Source of the DNA: Nonomuraea typhae
GTDB taxonomy: Bacteria > Actinomycetota > Actinomycetes > Streptosporangiales > Streptosporangiaceae
DNA length: 64,000 bases
Assembly: GCF_009760925.1 (NCBI RefSeq)
Contig: NZ_VRLV01000002.1
Location: 1,054,001-1,118,000, forward strand
Reading direction: 5' to 3'
In this document: in pieces, positions 1 to 9,462 of the stretch
Numbering within the stretch: position 1 is the first letter of the stretch
How the letters are laid out: each line of letters begins with the position of its first letter
Notes under the pieces: model-generated
Database searches by the model: none
What the model was told of the DNA's origin: nothing
The model's input: only the letters and a program-made list of their open reading frames with translations
Translations under genes and position numbers: made by a program

Positions 1-1185
1 GAGGTCGATAATCAGGAGGCGCCCGTCGTGGGTGGCGACGGCGGCGTGTTTGCCGTCGGGGGCGGCGACGAGGTCGAGGACGCGGCCGAGTTCGCCGGCG
101 GCCAGGGTGCGGATGTCGCCGCCGGGGACGCCGATCTCGAGGGCGTCTTCGCCGGTGGCGTCGGAGACCCAGATGGCCCGGCCGTCGGCGTCGAGCGTGT
201 TGGGCAGCCGTACGCGGACGCCCGCTTCGGCGCGCAGGGCGCCGGCGGGCCCGTCGCGGTGGGTGAGCCAGTGGGCGGTGCCGCGGATTTCGACGGCGCT
301 GGCGCGGCCGGTGGCGTCGGGTGAGTAGCCGCCGACCCGGCTGGGCGCGGGCCGCTTGGCGCGGGCGGGGCGCGGGCCGCCGAGCGTGATGTCGAGCTTG
401 CGGGGCTCGGCGGTGAGGCTGTCGAGCAGCCAGAGGTCCCCGGCGTGGCTGTAGATCACGCGTTGCCCGTCGGTGGCCGCGTGCCGGGCGTAGAAGCCCT
501 CGTGGGAGGTGTGCCGGCGCAGGTCGCTGCCGTCGGGCAGGGCGGAGTGGATGTTGGCGGTGCCGTCGGCGTCGGTGAGGAAGGCCAGCCGGTCGCCGAT
601 CCACATGACGCAGGCGTATTGGGCGGCGGAGTCGGCGAACATGCGGGTGAACTCGCCGTCGCCGGTCGCGTCGGCCCAGATCTTGCCCGCGGTGCCGCCG
701 CGGTAGCGCTTCCAGTGGGAGGGTTCGCGCCAGACGGACGAGACCGTGGCGACGCGGGCGCCGCTGGTCGCCGCTTCGCTGACCCATCCGTACGGCAGGC
801 GGACGGCGGGCCCGCCGTCCAGGGGCACGGCGTGGGCCCAGGTACGGCTGCGCCCGGCCTGCCCGGCCGCGGTGACGGCCAGCACGTCGCCGTCGGCGGT
901 CCAGCCGCGTACCTGGGTGGTGTGGTCGCCCCAGAAGGTCAGCCGGTCGCCGGCGGCTCCGTCGATCTCCGCGGCGTAGGCTTCGGGGGCGCCTTCGCGG
1001 GTGCCGGTCCAGGCGATGCGGCTGCCGTCGGGTGAGAACCTGGGATGGTTCACCGGGGCGCGGTCGGCGGTGAACCGCCAGGCTCGGCCGCCGCTCAGGG
1101 GGGCCAGCCAGACATCGTCGTCGGCAACGAAGGTGACCAGGTCACCGTGCAGATGCGGGTATCTCAGGTATGCGCCATTTGTCAC
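1..1185 (-). CDS. Tricorn-type S41 peptidase, N-terminal part (runs off window)
   Basis: The minus-strand frame is open from GTG 1185 to the window edge (395 codons) and so is incomplete at its C-terminus. The protein begins MTNGAYLRYPHLHGDLV and continues with WD/PD40-like blade repeats such as DDDVWLAPLSGGRAWRFT and NHPRFSPDGSRIAWTG. This is the N-terminal beta-propeller of actinobacterial tricorn proteases, which trim oligopeptides downstream of the proteasome in the cytosol. The PDZ and S41 catalytic domains would lie left of base 1, so activity cannot be confirmed. There is no clear Shine-Dalgarno sequence before the GTG. The gene is divergent from the GH85 gene. Confidence 0.8.
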   Translation of the reverse strand, partial: MTNGAYLRYPHLHGDLVTFVADDDVWLAPLSGGRAWRFTADRAPVNHPRFSPDGSRIAWTGTREGAPEAYAAEIDGAAGDRLTFWGDHTTQVRGWTADGDVLAVTAAGQAGRSRTWAHAVPLDGGPAVRLPYGWVSEAATSGARVATVSSVWREPSHWKRYRGGTAGKIWADATGDGEFTRMFADSAAQYACVMWIGDRLAFLTDADGTANIHSALPDGSDLRRHTSHEGFYARHAATDGQRVIYSHAGDLWLLDSLTAEPRKLDITLGGPRPARAKRPAPSRVGGYSPDATGRASAVEIRGTAHWLTHRDGPAGALRAEAGVRVRLPNTLDADGRAIWVSDATGEDALEIGVPGGDIRTLAAGELGRVLDLVAAPDGKHAAVATHDGRLLIIDL

Positions 1186-1247
1186 ATCTGAACACTAATG
1201 CTCCATCCCATCGTGACGCTCTTGCTCGCTATCGGCGAAACACCGCG

Positions 1248-1261
1248 CTAAAGCGCTCTAG
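1248..1261. promoter_or_regulatory. LacI/GalR-type operator-like palindrome
   Basis: CTAAAGCGCTCTAG is a 14-nt palindrome with 6 of 7 base pairs symmetric, centred on AGCGCT. LacI-family operators of actinomycete sugar-utilisation genes (for example CebR sites) share this AGCGCT core. It lies 72 nt before the GH85 start codon. Control of GH85 by a LacI-type repressor is inference. Confidence 0.45.
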
Positions 1262-1300
1262 TACCACAACGGATAGTCAAGTACCGTCTCCAGCGCAGGT

Positions 1301-1318
1301 TGCTAAAGGGATTTAGCA
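1301..1318. promoter_or_regulatory. Inverted repeat directly before the GH85 ribosome-binding site
   Basis: TGCTAAA-GGGA-TTTAGCA has perfect 7-nt arms and ends 2 nt before the AAGGAG Shine-Dalgarno at 1321-1326. It could be a second operator or an mRNA hairpin next to the ribosome-binding site. The arms share TAAA with the upstream AGCGCT palindrome. Confidence 0.4.
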
Positions 1319-1332
1319 TCAAGGAGCCCTCC

Positions 1333-3699
1333 ATGACCCGTCGTCTGTTACCCCTGCTGTGCGGGGTTCTGCTCGCGGCCACGCTGGTCGCGCTCCCCGC
1401 GCAGGCCGCTCCCGGCGATCAGCCCCACGCCTCCTACTGGCACCCGGATTCGATCCTCACCTGGGATCCGGCTTCCGACCCCGACGCCCGGTTCAACCGC
1501 TCGCGCGTGCCGCTGCGCCCCCGCGTCTCCGACCCCGCGCTGAAGGCCAACGCCGACGCCCGCGCCGGCGAGGGCCGCGTCGCCGCCCTGGCCGCCTTCG
1601 CCCCCACCTCGGGCAACCCCTCGCAGGGCGCCCTGGACCCGAACTACTACGCCTTCACGTACTGGCAGTACATCGACACCCTGGTCTTCTGGGGCGGCTC
1701 GGCCGGTGAGGGCCTGATCCTCGCCCCCAACCCGACGGTGATCGACGCCGCCCACCGCAACGGCGTCCGGGTCTACGGGACCGTCTTCTTCCCGCCCACC
1801 GCCTACGGCGGCCAGATCCAGTGGGTGCGCGACTTCGTCCGGAAGCAGGGATCGACCTACCCGGTCGCCGACAAGCTCGCGCAGGTGGCGCGGCACTACG
1901 GCTTCGAGGGCTGGTTCATCAACCAGGAGACCGCCGGCGGCGACGCCGCGCTGGCCACCGAGGTGCGCAACGTCATCTCCTATCTGCGCGGCAAGGGCAT
2001 GCAGGTGATGTGGTACGACGCGATGACCGAGTCGGGCGCCATCTCCTGGCAGGACGCGCTGACCAGCGCCAACGACAGCTTCTTCCAGGCTTCCAACAAC
2101 ATGTTCATCGACTTCGGCTGGTCGGGCCTGACCTCTTCCCGCGACCTGGCCCGGACGCTGGGCCGCAGCGAGTTCGACCTCTACAGCGGCATCGACACCG
2201 AGGCCAACGGCTACAACACCGGCGTGAACTGGAACGCCGTCTTCCCCGCGGGCCGGCCGCACGTGACCTCGCTGGGCATCTACCGCCCCGAGTGGACCTG
2301 GAAGGCGTCCAGCGGCCCCGCCGACTTCCGCACCCGCGACTCCCGCTACTGGGTGGGCGCCAACGCCGACCCGTCCGACACCACGACCACCTCCTCGTGG
2401 AAGGGCCTGGCCCACCACGTCGCCGAGTCCAGCCCGATCACCGCCAAGCCCTTCGTCACCGGCTTCAACACCGGCCACGGCGACTTCTACAACGTGGGCG
2501 GCACCCGCGTGCGCACCGGCGGCTGGAACAACCTGTCCCTCCAGGACGTCCCGCCCACCTACCGCTGGATCATCACCTCGCCCGGCACGAAGCTCACTCC
2601 GTCGATCGACTACGGCGACGCCTACGAGGGCGGCTCCTCCCTGCGCCTGAGCGGCACGCTCGACGCCGCCAACACCCTGCGCCTGTTCCAGACGCGCCTG
2701 CCGGTGGCCGCCGACACCAAGCTGTCGGTCGTGGTGAAGACGCCGGAGGCGGGTGCGACCCGGCTGAAGGCGGCGCTCTCCTTCACCGACGCCCCCACGA
2801 CCTTCACCACCCTGGACCTCGGCTCGACCACCGGCACCGGCTGGGAGCGCAAGGTCCTCGACCTGTCGGCGCACGCGGGCAAGAGCATCGCCCAGCTCGC
2901 CCTGCGCGCCGAGGGTACGGCGGGCCCCTACGACGTCCGCGTGGGCCAGCTTGCGCTCTACGACGGCGCCGTGGACGTCCCGGCCGCCCCGTCCGGCGTG
3001 AGCGTGCTCGGCACGACGGACGTCTCGGCCACCCGCAAGTCCCTCCGCCTGGCGTGGACCGGCTCCGGCCGGCCCCACCACTACGACGTCTACCGCCGCG
3101 ACCCGGATGGCACCCGCACCTACCTGGGCGCCACCCCGAACGACGCCTACTTCGTGCCCCAGCTCGACCGCGCGGGCGGCGAGACCACCACGACCATCGA
3201 CGTCGAGGCGGTCAGCGCCGAGTACGGCCGCTCGGCCCCGGCGACCACGACGGTCTCCTGGGGCGGAGGCACGGAGGCCAACCTGGCCCTGAACCGCCCC
3301 GCCACGGCCTCGGGCCAGTGCAACGCGAACGAGGGCCCGGCCAAGGCGGTCAACGGCAGCGTGAGCGGCGGCAACTCCGACAAGTGGTGCGCCCTGACCG
3401 GCGCCAAGTGGCTGGAGGTGGACCTCGGCGCGGTCAGGTCGCTGACCAGGTTCACCGTCAGGCACGCCCAGGCCGGGGGCGAGTCCGCCTCGTGGAACAC
3501 CCGTGCCTTCACCGTCCAGACCAGGTCGAGCACCTCCGAACCCTGGAACACCGCGGTCACGGTGAGAGCCAACACCGCCGCCGTCTCCGACCACCCGGTC
3601 GCGACCGGCGCCCGCTACGTCCGCCTGAACATCACCACGCCGGCCCAGAACGGCGACCCGGCCGCCCGGATCTACGAGTTCGAAGCCTGGGGCGGCTAG
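1333..3699 (+). CDS. Secreted GH85 endo-beta-N-acetylglucosaminidase with F5/8C domain
   Basis: This enzyme would hydrolyse the chitobiose core of N-linked glycans outside the cell. The chosen ATG has AAGGAG 6 nt upstream. It opens a Sec signal peptide (MTRRLLPLLCGVLLAA...) with likely cleavage after AQA. The GH85 core follows, with FFPPTAYGG and GFEGWFINQET. The latter gives the N-x-E catalytic pair of GH85 at N197 and E199. A beta-sandwich region follows, and the last ~140 residues (NLALNRPATASGQCN...) look like a discoidin/F5-8C or CBM32 sugar-binding module. At 788 residues the length fits secreted multi-domain GH85 enzymes. The two palindromes upstream suggest sugar-responsive control. 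The family assignment is firm; substrate preference is not. Confidence 0.9.
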   Translation: MTRRLLPLLCGVLLAATLVALPAQAAPGDQPHASYWHPDSILTWDPASDPDARFNRSRVPLRPRVSDPALKANADARAGEGRVAALAAFAPTSGNPSQGALDPNYYAFTYWQYIDTLVFWGGSAGEGLILAPNPTVIDAAHRNGVRVYGTVFFPPTAYGGQIQWVRDFVRKQGSTYPVADKLAQVARHYGFEGWFINQETAGGDAALATEVRNVISYLRGKGMQVMWYDAMTESGAISWQDALTSANDSFFQASNNMFIDFGWSGLTSSRDLARTLGRSEFDLYSGIDTEANGYNTGVNWNAVFPAGRPHVTSLGIYRPEWTWKASSGPADFRTRDSRYWVGANADPSDTTTTSSWKGLAHHVAESSPITAKPFVTGFNTGHGDFYNVGGTRVRTGGWNNLSLQDVPPTYRWIITSPGTKLTPSIDYGDAYEGGSSLRLSGTLDAANTLRLFQTRLPVAADTKLSVVVKTPEAGATRLKAALSFTDAPTTFTTLDLGSTTGTGWERKVLDLSAHAGKSIAQLALRAEGTAGPYDVRVGQLALYDGAVDVPAAPSGVSVLGTTDVSATRKSLRLAWTGSGRPHHYDVYRRDPDGTRTYLGATPNDAYFVPQLDRAGGETTTTIDVEAVSAEYGRSAPATTTVSWGGGTEANLALNRPATASGQCNANEGPAKAVNGSVSGGNSDKWCALTGAKWLEVDLGAVRSLTRFTVRHAQAGGESASWNTRAFTVQTRSSTSEPWNTAVTVRANTAAVSDHPVATGARYVRLNITTPAQNGDPAARIYEFEAWGG

Positions 3700-3894
3700 G
3701 CCCAGCCGCGCCGGCCGCGCTGGACGCGGGTGCGGACGCGGCCAGGTCCATGAGCCGTGATCAGCTCGATCGGCAGCCGGTCGGCGACACGTACCCGCGT
3801 CCCGTGCCGGAGGGAGGCCATGGCCGTACGCAACTCCTCACGGCCGACGGTGAGGAGCGCGACGGCACGGCGGCGATGGAGGCGGGCGGGCCGC

Positions 3895-4794
3895 TCAACT
3901 CCGGGTCAGCTGGTCGGTGACGGCCCCGATCAGTTCGATCTGGTGCAGGAAGTCGCTGCCGTCGAGGCCGAAGCCGACCTCGTCCGCGCCCGCCTCGGCG
4001 AAGGCGTGGACCCGCTCGGCCGCCTCGGCCGGTGAGCCGCTGACCGTCGCCTGGCGGACCTCCTCCGGAGACAGCCGGAAGAACTGGGCCAGCATGGACT
4101 CCATGGCCTCCCTGGCGGCGTGGTCGTCCCCCAGCACCGCGTGCGCCCCCAGGTGGACGAACGGCATCGGCCTGCCGTACTCCTCGGCGAACTCCCGCAG
4201 CCTGGCCAGCGCCGCCTTGAGCTGGGCGGGCGTCATCCCCGAAGGCACCCAGCCGTCGGCGTGGCGGGCCACGCGGCGCAGCCCGGCCTCACTCGGGCCG
4301 GCGCCGACCAGGATCGGGGGTGCCTGCACGCCCGGGGCGAGGGTGACCTCCGCGCCGTTGACCACCGTGGGCTCGCCCGCGATCAGGCCGCGCACCACCG
4401 CCAGCGTCTCGTCCGCCGCCCTGCCGCGGTTGCCGGCCGCGCCGACCGCCGTCCAGAACGGCGAGCCGGGAAAGCCGCCGATGCCGAGGCCCAGCCGTAC
4501 CCTGCCCTGCGACAGGTACTGCAGCGTCTGCACCTGAGCCGCCAGCATCGCCGCCGGGCGCGTGGGCGCGGACAGCGCCCCGAAGTCCAGGCGCACCCGC
4601 TCCGTGACCGCGGCCGCCGTCGCCAGGGTGACCACGCTCTCCAGCGCCGTCGTGCCGTCGCCGATCAGGACGTCGGCCGCGCCCACGGAGTGCACGCCCA
4701 CCGCCTCCGCCAGCCGGGCCGCCTGGGCGACGCCGTTGGGGCCGAGCTTCACGATCTCGTCCATGGCCGGGAGGCCGACTCCGATCTTCACCAT
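3895..4794 (-). CDS. LLM-class (F420-dependent type) oxidoreductase
   Basis: This is a 299-residue luciferase-like TIM-barrel protein (MVKIGVGLPAMDEIVKLG..., LGLGIGGFPGSPF, PPILVGAGPSEAGLRRVARHADGW). Such proteins in actinomycetes usually use F420 or FMN to reduce or oxidise small substrates in the cytosol; the substrate here is unknown. I prefer ATG 4794 to GTG 4803, because a MerR-type promoter (TTGACC, 19-nt spacer, CACAGT) would place the transcript start at the ATG, making it leaderless, and GTG 4803 would overlap the -10. The gene is divergent from the DGPF/ECF42 pair. The 195 bases between its stop and the GH85 gene hold nothing I can name. Confidence 0.85.
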   Translation of the reverse strand: MVKIGVGLPAMDEIVKLGPNGVAQAARLAEAVGVHSVGAADVLIGDGTTALESVVTLATAAAVTERVRLDFGALSAPTRPAAMLAAQVQTLQYLSQGRVRLGLGIGGFPGSPFWTAVGAAGNRGRAADETLAVVRGLIAGEPTVVNGAEVTLAPGVQAPPILVGAGPSEAGLRRVARHADGWVPSGMTPAQLKAALARLREFAEEYGRPMPFVHLGAHAVLGDDHAAREAMESMLAQFFRLSPEEVRQATVSGSPAEAAERVHAFAEAGADEVGFGLDGSDFLHQIELIGAVTDQLTRS

Positions 4795-4809
4795 GCGCTC
4801 CACTGTGCA

Positions 4810-4829
4810 ACCTCAACTCGACTTGAGGT
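4810..4829. promoter_or_regulatory. MerR/SoxR-type operator in a 19-bp-spacer promoter
   Basis: ACCTCAACTCGACTTGAGGT is a 20-nt near-perfect palindrome (one mismatched pair). It resembles SoxR/MerR-family boxes of the form CCTCAA-N6-TTGAGG. On the minus strand it lies between TTGACC (4832-4827) and CACAGT (4807-4802), a 19-nt spacing that is the hallmark of promoters distorted by MerR-family regulators. The controlled gene would be the LLM oxidoreductase. No merR gene is in the window. Confidence 0.6.
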
Positions 4830-4837
4830 CAACGGGC

Positions 4838-4864
4838 TGTCGAATCCGGGCGGCCTCGTTCGTG
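4838..4864 (+). promoter_or_regulatory. Putative ECF42 promoter (TGTCGA -35)
   Basis: TGTCGA at 4838-4843 matches the -35 motif reported for ECF42 sigma factors, and the downstream gene pair encodes exactly that sigma factor and its DGPF partner. The -10 is less clear: CGTTC (4857-4861) or CGTG (4861-4864) are candidates. Autoregulation is inferred. Confidence 0.5.
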
Positions 4865-4894
4865 TAAGAGATATCCGAGGGAAAGGACAGTGAC

Positions 4895-5233
4895 GTGAAC
4901 TACCTGCTCGCGATCTACCAGCCCGACGGCGAGCCGCCGAAGGAACTGCTCGACGAGGTCATGCCCCGCGTCTTCGCCTGGGACGACCAGATCAAGGCCG
5001 CCGGGAAGTGGGTGTTCGCGGCCCCGCTGCACCCCGCCTCCACCGCGACCGTCGTCCGCGCCGGGGACGGGGACCTGCTCATGACCGACGGCCCCTTCAC
5101 CGAGGGCAAGGAACACCTGGGCGGCTTCACCGTCATCCGCGCCGACGACCTCGACGACGCCCTGGAATGGGCCGGCAAGCTGGCCGAGGCGACCGGACTG
5201 CCCATCGAGGTCCGCCCGATCCACGGTGACTGA
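4895..5233 (+). CDS. YCII-related DGPF-domain protein
   Basis: This small 112-residue protein begins [15 protein letters not shown] and has the signature [22 protein letters not shown] proteins are ferredoxin-like-fold proteins of unclear biochemistry that are genetically linked to ECF42 sigma factors. The GTG start follows AAAGGAC. The stop overlaps the sigma-factor start by 8 nt, so the two are translationally coupled. Probable role: the partner or target protein of the ECF42 module. Confidence 0.9.
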   Translation: MNYLLAIYQPDGEPPKELLDEVMPRVFAWDDQIKAAGKWVFAAPLHPASTATVVRAGDGDLLMTDGPFTEGKEHLGGFTVIRADDLDDALEWAGKLAEATGLPIEVRPIHGD

Positions 5234-6437
5234 CCAGGTCGAACGCGTCTTCCGCGAGGAGTACGGCCGCGCGGTCGCGGTCCTGGTGCGCGCCTTCGGC
5301 GACATCGACGTCGCGGAAGAGGCGGTCCAGGACGCCTTCGCGACCGCGCTGCGCCGCTGGCCAGAGGACGGCCTGCCGCCCAGCCCGGCCGGCTGGATCA
5401 TCACCACCGCCCGCAACCGGGCCGTCGACCGGCTGCGCAGGGAGTCCTCCCGCCAGGACCGGCACGCGCAGGCCGCGCTCCTGCACGCCTCCGGCCAGGA
5501 GCCCGCCGAGGAGGGACCCGTGCGCGACGAACGGCTACGCCTCATCTTCACCTGCTGCCACCCGGCGCTGGCCAGGAACGCCCAGGTCGCGCTCACCCTG
5601 CGCCTGCTCGGCGGCCTCACCACCGCCGAGATCGCCCGCGCGTTCCTGGTGCCCGAGCCGACCATGGCCCAGCGCCTGGTCCGCGCCAAGGGCAAGATCC
5701 GGGACGCGCGCATCCCCTACCGGGTGCCGCGCCCGGCCGACCTGCCCGCCCGCCTGCGCTCGGTCCTGGCCGTGATCTACCTCGTCTTCAACGAGGGCTA
5801 CACCGCCGGGGCCGGCGACCACCTGACCCGCCAGGACCTGTGCGCGGAAGCCATCCGGCTCGGGCGCGTGCTGGCCGGCCTCATGCCGGACGAGCCCGAG
5901 GTCACCGGATTGCTGGCGCTCATGCTGCTGATCGAGTCCCGCCGCCCGGGCCGCACGGGGGCCTCGGGCGAGCTGGTCCCGCTCACGGCACAGGACCGCA
6001 CGTCATGGGATCAGGCCCTCATGGCAGAAGGACGCGATCTGGTACGGCGCTGCCTGCGCCGCGGGCAGCCCGGGCCCTACCAGATCCAGGCGGCGATCAA
6101 CGCGGTGCACAGCGACCCGCCGCCCACCGACTGGGGACAGATCCTGGCCCTGTATGACCGGCTGCTGGCGATGACGCCCACCCCGGTCGTGGCCCTCAAC
6201 CGGGCCGTGGCGGTGGCCGAAGTCTCCGGGGCCGCTCCGGCTCTGGCTCTCGTGGACGCGCTCGACCTGGAGGGATACCACGTCTTCCACGCGGTCCGGG
6301 CCGACCTGCTGCGCCGCCTGAGCCGCCCTGGGGAGGCGGTCCTGGCCTACGAACGGGCGATCGCGCTGACGGGCAACCAGGCCGAGAAGGCGTTCCTGCG
6401 GCAGAGGGCCGCGGCCCTGGCTGACGAAGGGCCGTGA
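5226..6437 (+). CDS. ECF42-type RNA polymerase sigma factor with C-terminal extension
   Basis: The N-terminal ~180 residues contain sigma region 2 ([36 protein letters not shown], then [18 protein letters not shown]) and sigma region 4 ([38 protein letters not shown]). A ~200-residue helical extension (TPR-like) follows, including [12 protein letters not shown] and [17 protein letters not shown]. This architecture and the 403-residue length are typical of the ECF42 group, whose extension replaces an anti-sigma factor. GTG start, overlapping the DGPF gene by 8 nt. The stop lies inside a dispersed palindromic repeat. The signal sensed is unknown. Confidence 0.92.
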   Translation: MTDQVERVFREEYGRAVAVLVRAFGDIDVAEEAVQDAFATALRRWPEDGLPPSPAGWIITTARNRAVDRLRRESSRQDRHAQAALLHASGQEPAEEGPVRDERLRLIFTCCHPALARNAQVALTLRLLGGLTTAEIARAFLVPEPTMAQRLVRAKGKIRDARIPYRVPRPADLPARLRSVLAVIYLVFNEGYTAGAGDHLTRQDLCAEAIRLGRVLAGLMPDEPEVTGLLALMLLIESRRPGRTGASGELVPLTAQDRTSWDQALMAEGRDLVRRCLRRGQPGPYQIQAAINAVHSDPPPTDWGQILALYDRLLAMTPTPVVALNRAVAVAEVSGAAPALALVDALDLEGYHVFHAVRADLLRRLSRPGEAVLAYERAIALTGNQAEKAFLRQRAAALADEGP

Positions 6438-6525
6438 CGGCGGGCCATGGGTCCGACGTGAGAAGCGACCCCCACGATCGGCGCCCGCCCGGGTCGGCGG
6501 GTGGTGTGGGGGTGGCTTCGCCGTA
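6431..6525 (+). repeat. Dispersed palindromic repeat, copy A
   Basis: About 95 nt beginning at the 3' end of the sigma-factor gene and including its TGA. It is nearly identical, in inverted orientation, to 59973-60066: positions 6451-6488 match 60009-60046 perfectly over 38 nt, and flanks differ by a few changes and one indel. The element folds into a long hairpin: GAAGC-g-ACCCCCAC (6462-6475) pairs with GTGGGGGT-g-GCTTC (6506-6519), with an inner CGCCCGCC/GGCGGGTG stem. It lies between convergent genes, so it may also work as a two-way terminator. Confidence 0.8.
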
Positions 6526-6573
6526 CCTTCTGGAGGGGCGGCACGCCCACGTCGGCGGGACGCGGGCGTGGCC

Positions 6574-9027
<2,454 letters not shown>

Positions 9028-9060
9028 GGCGTTGTCCTTCTGGTTTGATTCTGACCCCAT

Positions 9061-9089
9061 AAGAAAACCCCTCGTGTCACAACGAGGGG
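9061..9089 (-). terminator. leuS attenuator: rho-independent terminator
   Basis: On the minus strand, CCCCTCGT, a 6-nt loop and ACGAGGGG form a perfect 8-bp stem (9089-9068) followed directly by TTTTCTT. It lies between the leader peptide and the leuS coding region, where an attenuator terminator is expected. Confidence 0.85.
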
Positions 9090-9091
9090 CT

Positions 9092-9124
9092 GCCGCGACG
9101 GCGAGATCTCAGGGCCGTCGCGGC
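9092..9124 (-). promoter_or_regulatory. leuS leader pause hairpin
   Basis: GCCGCGACGGC and GCCGTCGCGGC form a perfect 11-bp stem with an 11-nt loop containing the palindrome GAGATCTC. It begins in the last codons of the leader peptide and encloses its stop codon, as pause hairpins do in amino-acid attenuators. I could not define the competing antiterminator pairing by eye. Confidence 0.65.
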
Positions 9125-9153
9125 CCGCTAAGAAGCAGGGTCGCGGAACGCAT
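9109..9153 (-). CDS. leuS leader peptide (three consecutive Leu codons)
   Basis: This 14-codon frame encodes MRSATLLLSGPRRP, with the run CTG CTT CTT. It ends with TGA inside the loop of the pause hairpin. A -10-like TAGGCT (9165-9160) lies 6 nt before the ATG, so the mRNA probably starts at the ATG and the peptide is read leaderless. Ribosome stalling at the Leu codons when charged tRNA-Leu is scarce would let transcription continue into leuS. Too short for normal gene callers. Confidence 0.75.
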   Translation of the reverse strand: MRSATLLLSGPRRP

Positions 9154-9159
9154 AGGTCA

Positions 9160-9165
9160 AGCCTA
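9160..9165 (-). promoter_or_regulatory. -10 element of the leuS leader
   Basis: TAGGCT on the minus strand fits the actinobacterial TANNNT -10 pattern. It lies 6 nt upstream of the leader-peptide ATG. No convincing -35 is visible. Confidence 0.5.
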
Positions 9166-9226
9166 GCGCACCTCTTCGGAAGAATGCCGGGACTACGCGT
9201 GGGTTGACCGGCAGAATGGGCCCTCC

Positions 9227-9242
9227 CGGTCTCATGAGACCG
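9227..9242. promoter_or_regulatory. Perfect 16-bp palindrome in the divergent leuS/membrane-protein region
   Basis: CGGTCTCATGAGACCG is fully symmetric. It lies between the leuS leader and the start of the proline-rich protein gene, upstream of a TAGATT (9280-9285) that could be the -10 of the plus-strand gene. Operator-like; the regulator is unknown. Confidence 0.45.
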
Positions 9243-9462
9243 CGTTGAGATCTATCCGTTGTGACCTCATATGTCCTATTAGATTACCCTCGTCGCCGTG
9301 GCCAACCCCGCCAAGCCCGAACGATCAGCGGCTGACCTGCCGATGCAGGATCCGCCGACGGATCCGCATGGCTTCGCACGTTTCCCTGCGGAACCCCACG
9401 GGCCACATGAGATCATGCCGGATGCGTCTAATTCGGACATAACCTCGGGAGGTACGGCAGCA

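Noticed and set aside
1348..3594. 748-codon open frame on the minus strand opposite the GH85 gene
   Set aside because: It is a shadow of the plus-strand gene in GC-rich DNA. Composition is low-complexity Gly/Val/Arg/Ala, with no domain.
3700..3894. Possible gene remnant between GH85 and the LLM oxidoreductase
   Set aside because: A minus-strand frame gives a plausible-looking fragment, but it lacks a start, a ribosome-binding site and any recognisable motif.
9298..9462. N-terminal extension of the proline-rich membrane protein from GTG 9298
   Set aside because: Third-position G/C is much weaker than in the rest of the gene and a good ribosome-binding site precedes ATG 9463.
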